Below are positions 20,461 to 22,255 of a stretch of DNA of 22,255 nt, piece by piece (positions within the stretch are counted from its first letter, which is position 1; the number at the start of each line of letters is the position of its first letter). The notes beneath the pieces are model-generated. The model had not been told where the DNA came from. It did not search any database and saw only the letters and a list, made by a program, of their open reading frames with translations. The DNA comes from CAYTUI01 sp964441335. GTDB taxonomy: Bacteria > Patescibacteriota > Patescibacteriia > UBA1558 > 2-01-FULL-52-15. Made by a program: the position numbers and the translations under genes. The stretch spans positions 1 through 22,255 of the forward strand of contig CAYTUI010000021.1 in the NCBI GenBank assembly GCA_964441335.1, read 5' to 3'.

Positions 20461-20886
20461 CTATTTCTGTCGAATTTTCTTCTTTAAAATAATGTAGCTC
20501 AGAATTAGTACTGCCGCTCCAAGTAAAATGATAAGTGTTTGGTATGTTGTCAACTCAAGATTTGAGGATCCCGTAGTTTGTGAATAGCATTGACTATTAA
20601 GTTGAGAAACTTGGGACTGTAACAAATCTTTTTCCGTTAAAAGTCTAGTATTGGCTGAGCTAAGGTTGTCAATCTGTTGTTGATAAGTAGTAAAATCGCA
20701 TTTTGAATCAGTGTTAGATGTTTTGTTGATTTCGACCTGCTGTTTTAAGTAGAAAGATTGACGACATTGTTCGTAATTATCGGAACATTTGTTGCAACCC
20801 GTTTCTTGATCAAGATAGCTCTCACCTTTTTGCTCATATATACTTTGACAGGAGGGTACATTTGAAAAATAATTTATTGTTGGCAT
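20461..20886 (-). CDS. Cys-rich, coiled-coil, tail-anchored hypothetical protein
   Basis: 141 residues. Six Cys (at 13, 31, 34, 41, 63 and 100) lie in the first 100 residues. A predicted coiled coil follows (about 66-97, YQQQIDNLSSANTRLLTEKD). One C-terminal membrane helix (about 115-134) ends in a basic tail KKKIRQK. No signal peptide. The topology suggests tail anchoring with the basic end in the cytoplasm. The Cys pattern resembles disulfide-stabilised surface domains, but no family is recognised. Confidence 0.6.
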   Translation of the reverse strand: MPTINYFSNVPSCQSIYEQKGESYLDQETGCNKCSDNYEQCRQSFYLKQQVEINKTSNTDSKCDFTTYQQQIDNLSSANTRLLTEKDLLQSQVSQLNSQCYSQTTGSSNLELTTYQTLIILLGAAVLILSYIILKKKIRQK

Positions 20887-20970
20887 AAAATTCGGCGGAA
20901 ATAATTGTAAATTTAAAAACTTTTCATCATTTCATCAGTAAATTGACGACCATGGAATTAGTTTCGTCCC

Positions 20971-21061
20971 CAATTACCAACTCCAATTACCAATTAGCAA
21001 TTACCAATTCCTAATCCCTATAACCTAACTCCCATCTCCTAATCCCCATTCCCTATCTTAA
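20971..21061. repeat. heptanucleotide array E overlapping the 3' end of the baseplate-J-like gene
   Basis: Thirteen consecutive units, twelve of 7 bases and one of 6, from 20972: AATTACC, AACTCC, AATTACC, AATTAGC, AATTACC, AATTCCT, AATCCCT, ATAACCT, AACTCCC, ATCTCCT, AATCCCC, ATTCCCT, ATCTTAA. The array drifts from AATTACC-like to CCTAA-like units, linking the sequence types of arrays A and C. The stop codon (21041-21039) and last codons of the adjacent gene lie within it. Spacer 20887-21038 holds no gene. Confidence 0.85.
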
Positions 21062-22154
21062 TATGGTCGCTCAACGACGGCACATGTCTAACCCAGAAGG
21101 GGGAGAGTGTCACGGTCGCGTCTGGCAGACCTTGGAGTTTTAAATAGTCTTCGGCCTGTTGTTTGGTCTTGCCTTTTAGTTCGTTTTTATCAAAATTGAC
21201 GGCAGTTGGCTGGGCGGTGACGGTAGCTTCCAGATGGGCATTCACTACAGCTGTTTGTTCAGTGGTATTTATTTCCGCCAGTTTGTAGGTGAAACTGTCG
21301 TCTTTAAATTCTATGACCTCAATACCGGTTGGGAGTTTTTCCTGCAACTGTTTCTTGGCCATGGCTAATAGTAAAGTCTTATCAAAGATTAAGGCGTTGT
21401 ATTTTATTTTAGCGTCCAGTTTAAAGCTATCAACTTTGGAATCAATTTTTTTGTCAGTCTCGCTGGAAATAATTTCTCCGGTTATTTGATCTTCGCTTAA
21501 GGTAATGCTATCAGGCAAAAGTTTGGTTAATTCTTCCACTGCTTGCGGTTTAAGTTTGGCTATTAACTCTTGGCCGGCTTTGTCTATATCGGTTTGAGTT
21601 AGAGCTTGAGCTTCGGCGCGCTCCAGTTTGCTGGTCTCTGTTGTTTCGCCGTAAATTTGATCTTGTAAACCTGCCCACAGACCTGGAATGGTAAAGCGTC
21701 CGGGTTGAACAATAAATTCGGCGCCGGCTTTGTCAGCTTCCATAAATACTTGGACAGAACCGCCGGCCGGAATCGTGACGCTTTCGGTTAGGCGATAAAC
21801 TATACTATCAGCTGACTGCATTCTGGTGGTTTTTACTAAGGCCTGACTTTTGGAATATTTGTTATAGATAGTGACAAAAACACCGGCTTTAGTTGATTCG
21901 GTCATTTTATCACTGACCTGATAGGTATCTGAACCGCTAATTTCTACTGACTGCGTTTCGCCATATAGAGCGGTATCATCGCCGGCCTTACTGATTTCTA
22001 TGGGCGCGTCAAACACAAAGTTTTCAGTGCCGCTGGGAATATTAATCGTGGCGGTGGCTAAGGCTAAGTGGGTGATGGCCGCGATAACCAAAACGGTTAA
22101 GCCAATGAAGAAATTTAAGATGCGATTATAGGTTTTATTTGGTTTGTTGTTCAT
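21039..22154 (-). CDS. baseplate-J-like exported/membrane-anchored protein
   Basis: 371 residues. A short basic N-terminus and one hydrophobic helix (about 12-34) act as anchor or uncleaved signal. The large extracytoplasmic part is Thr/Ser-rich and beta-rich. The segment GRFTIPGLWAGLQDQIYGETTE (about 152-173) matches the recurring core of baseplate-J-like proteins found in CPR genomes. A later domain with two strand-helix units, DENELKG-like, ends in a PASTA-like stretch (FDKNELKGKTKQQAEDYLKLQG). Role unknown, probably cell-envelope related. The last residues are encoded by heptad array E. A consensus promoter lies 6 bases before the ATG. Confidence 0.7.
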   Translation of the reverse strand: MNNKPNKTYNRILNFFIGLTVLVIAAITHLALATATINIPSGTENFVFDAPIEISKAGDDTALYGETQSVEISGSDTYQVSDKMTESTKAGVFVTIYNKYSKSQALVKTTRMQSADSIVYRLTESVTIPAGGSVQVFMEADKAGAEFIVQPGRFTIPGLWAGLQDQIYGETTETSKLERAEAQALTQTDIDKAGQELIAKLKPQAVEELTKLLPDSITLSEDQITGEIISSETDKKIDSKVDSFKLDAKIKYNALIFDKTLLLAMAKKQLQEKLPTGIEVIEFKDDSFTYKLAEINTTEQTAVVNAHLEATVTAQPTAVNFDKNELKGKTKQQAEDYLKLQGLPDATVTLSPFWVRHVPSLSDHIKIGNGD

Positions 22155-22160
22155 AGCGAT

Positions 22161-22189
22161 ATTATAGGATATTAAAGGGGTTATGTCTA
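22161..22189 (-). promoter_or_regulatory. promoter of the baseplate-J-like gene, leaderless type
   Basis: TAGACA (22189-22184), a 17-base spacer, TATAAT (22166-22161), then 6 bases to the ATG (22154). The start of transcription should coincide with the start codon. Nothing else is recognised from 22190 to the end of the window. Confidence 0.65.
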
Positions 22190-22255
22190 TTGTCGAGAAT
22201 AGGGTAATCTTAACAAGTTGGAACAGGCTTTAGCGTTTTAGCCAAGTAACTATTG

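Noticed and set aside
20971..21061. CRISPR array at the end of the baseplate-J-like gene
   Set aside because: Units are 7 bases long and contiguous, without spacers.

Overview
The window looks like a piece of a bacterial chromosome from the Candidate Phyla Radiation (Patescibacteria, Parcubacteria-like). This is an inference from several things: short spacers and overlapping genes, a threonyl-tRNA synthetase without a TGS domain, almost no Shine-Dalgarno (SD) sequences in front of the core genes, an isolated gatB, a two-domain ThyX protein, and a baseplate-J-like exported protein at the right end. No rRNA, tRNA or CRISPR array was seen.

Layout. 1-945: the 3' part of a CapA-type metallophosphatase gene, cut by the window edge. 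1026-7161 (+): a compact deoxypyrimidine cluster (dCMP deaminase, a NMP-kinase-like P-loop protein, dUTPase, double-domain ThyX, thymidine kinase, TMP-kinase-like protein) running into gatB. Together these could turn dCMP, dUTP and thymidine into dTDP. 7445-7846 (-): a GC-rich secreted orphan with its own promoter, SD and terminator. 7953-11256 (-): miaB-miaA-gpsA. 11581-15872 (-): thrS, guaB and a seven-pass membrane protein. Upstream of thrS lies a well-formed T-box riboswitch whose specifier candidate (ACC) and T-box variable base fit tRNA-Thr. 16285-17582 (+): a three-gene GC-rich cassette with perfect SDs, divergent from the T-box. 17696-20886 (-): an AT-richer accessory block with a Fic protein and small zinc-ribbon, membrane and Cys-rich proteins. 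21039-22154 (-): a baseplate-J-like exported protein.

The window mixes at least two expression styles. Resident genes overlap, lack SDs, or have a -10 box 6-7 nt from the ATG (leaderless type). The GC-rich genes have consensus promoters, 5' UTRs and AAGGAGG-type SDs. Spacers carry two kinds of repeats: GC-rich palindromes and, more unusual, arrays of degenerate heptanucleotides (period 7) at five gene borders. The array sequence differs from place to place while the 7-nt period is kept. The most interesting items are the thrS T-box with its reduced Stem I region and enlarged antiterminator arm, the heptad arrays, the GC-rich cassettes and the split-motif ThyX.
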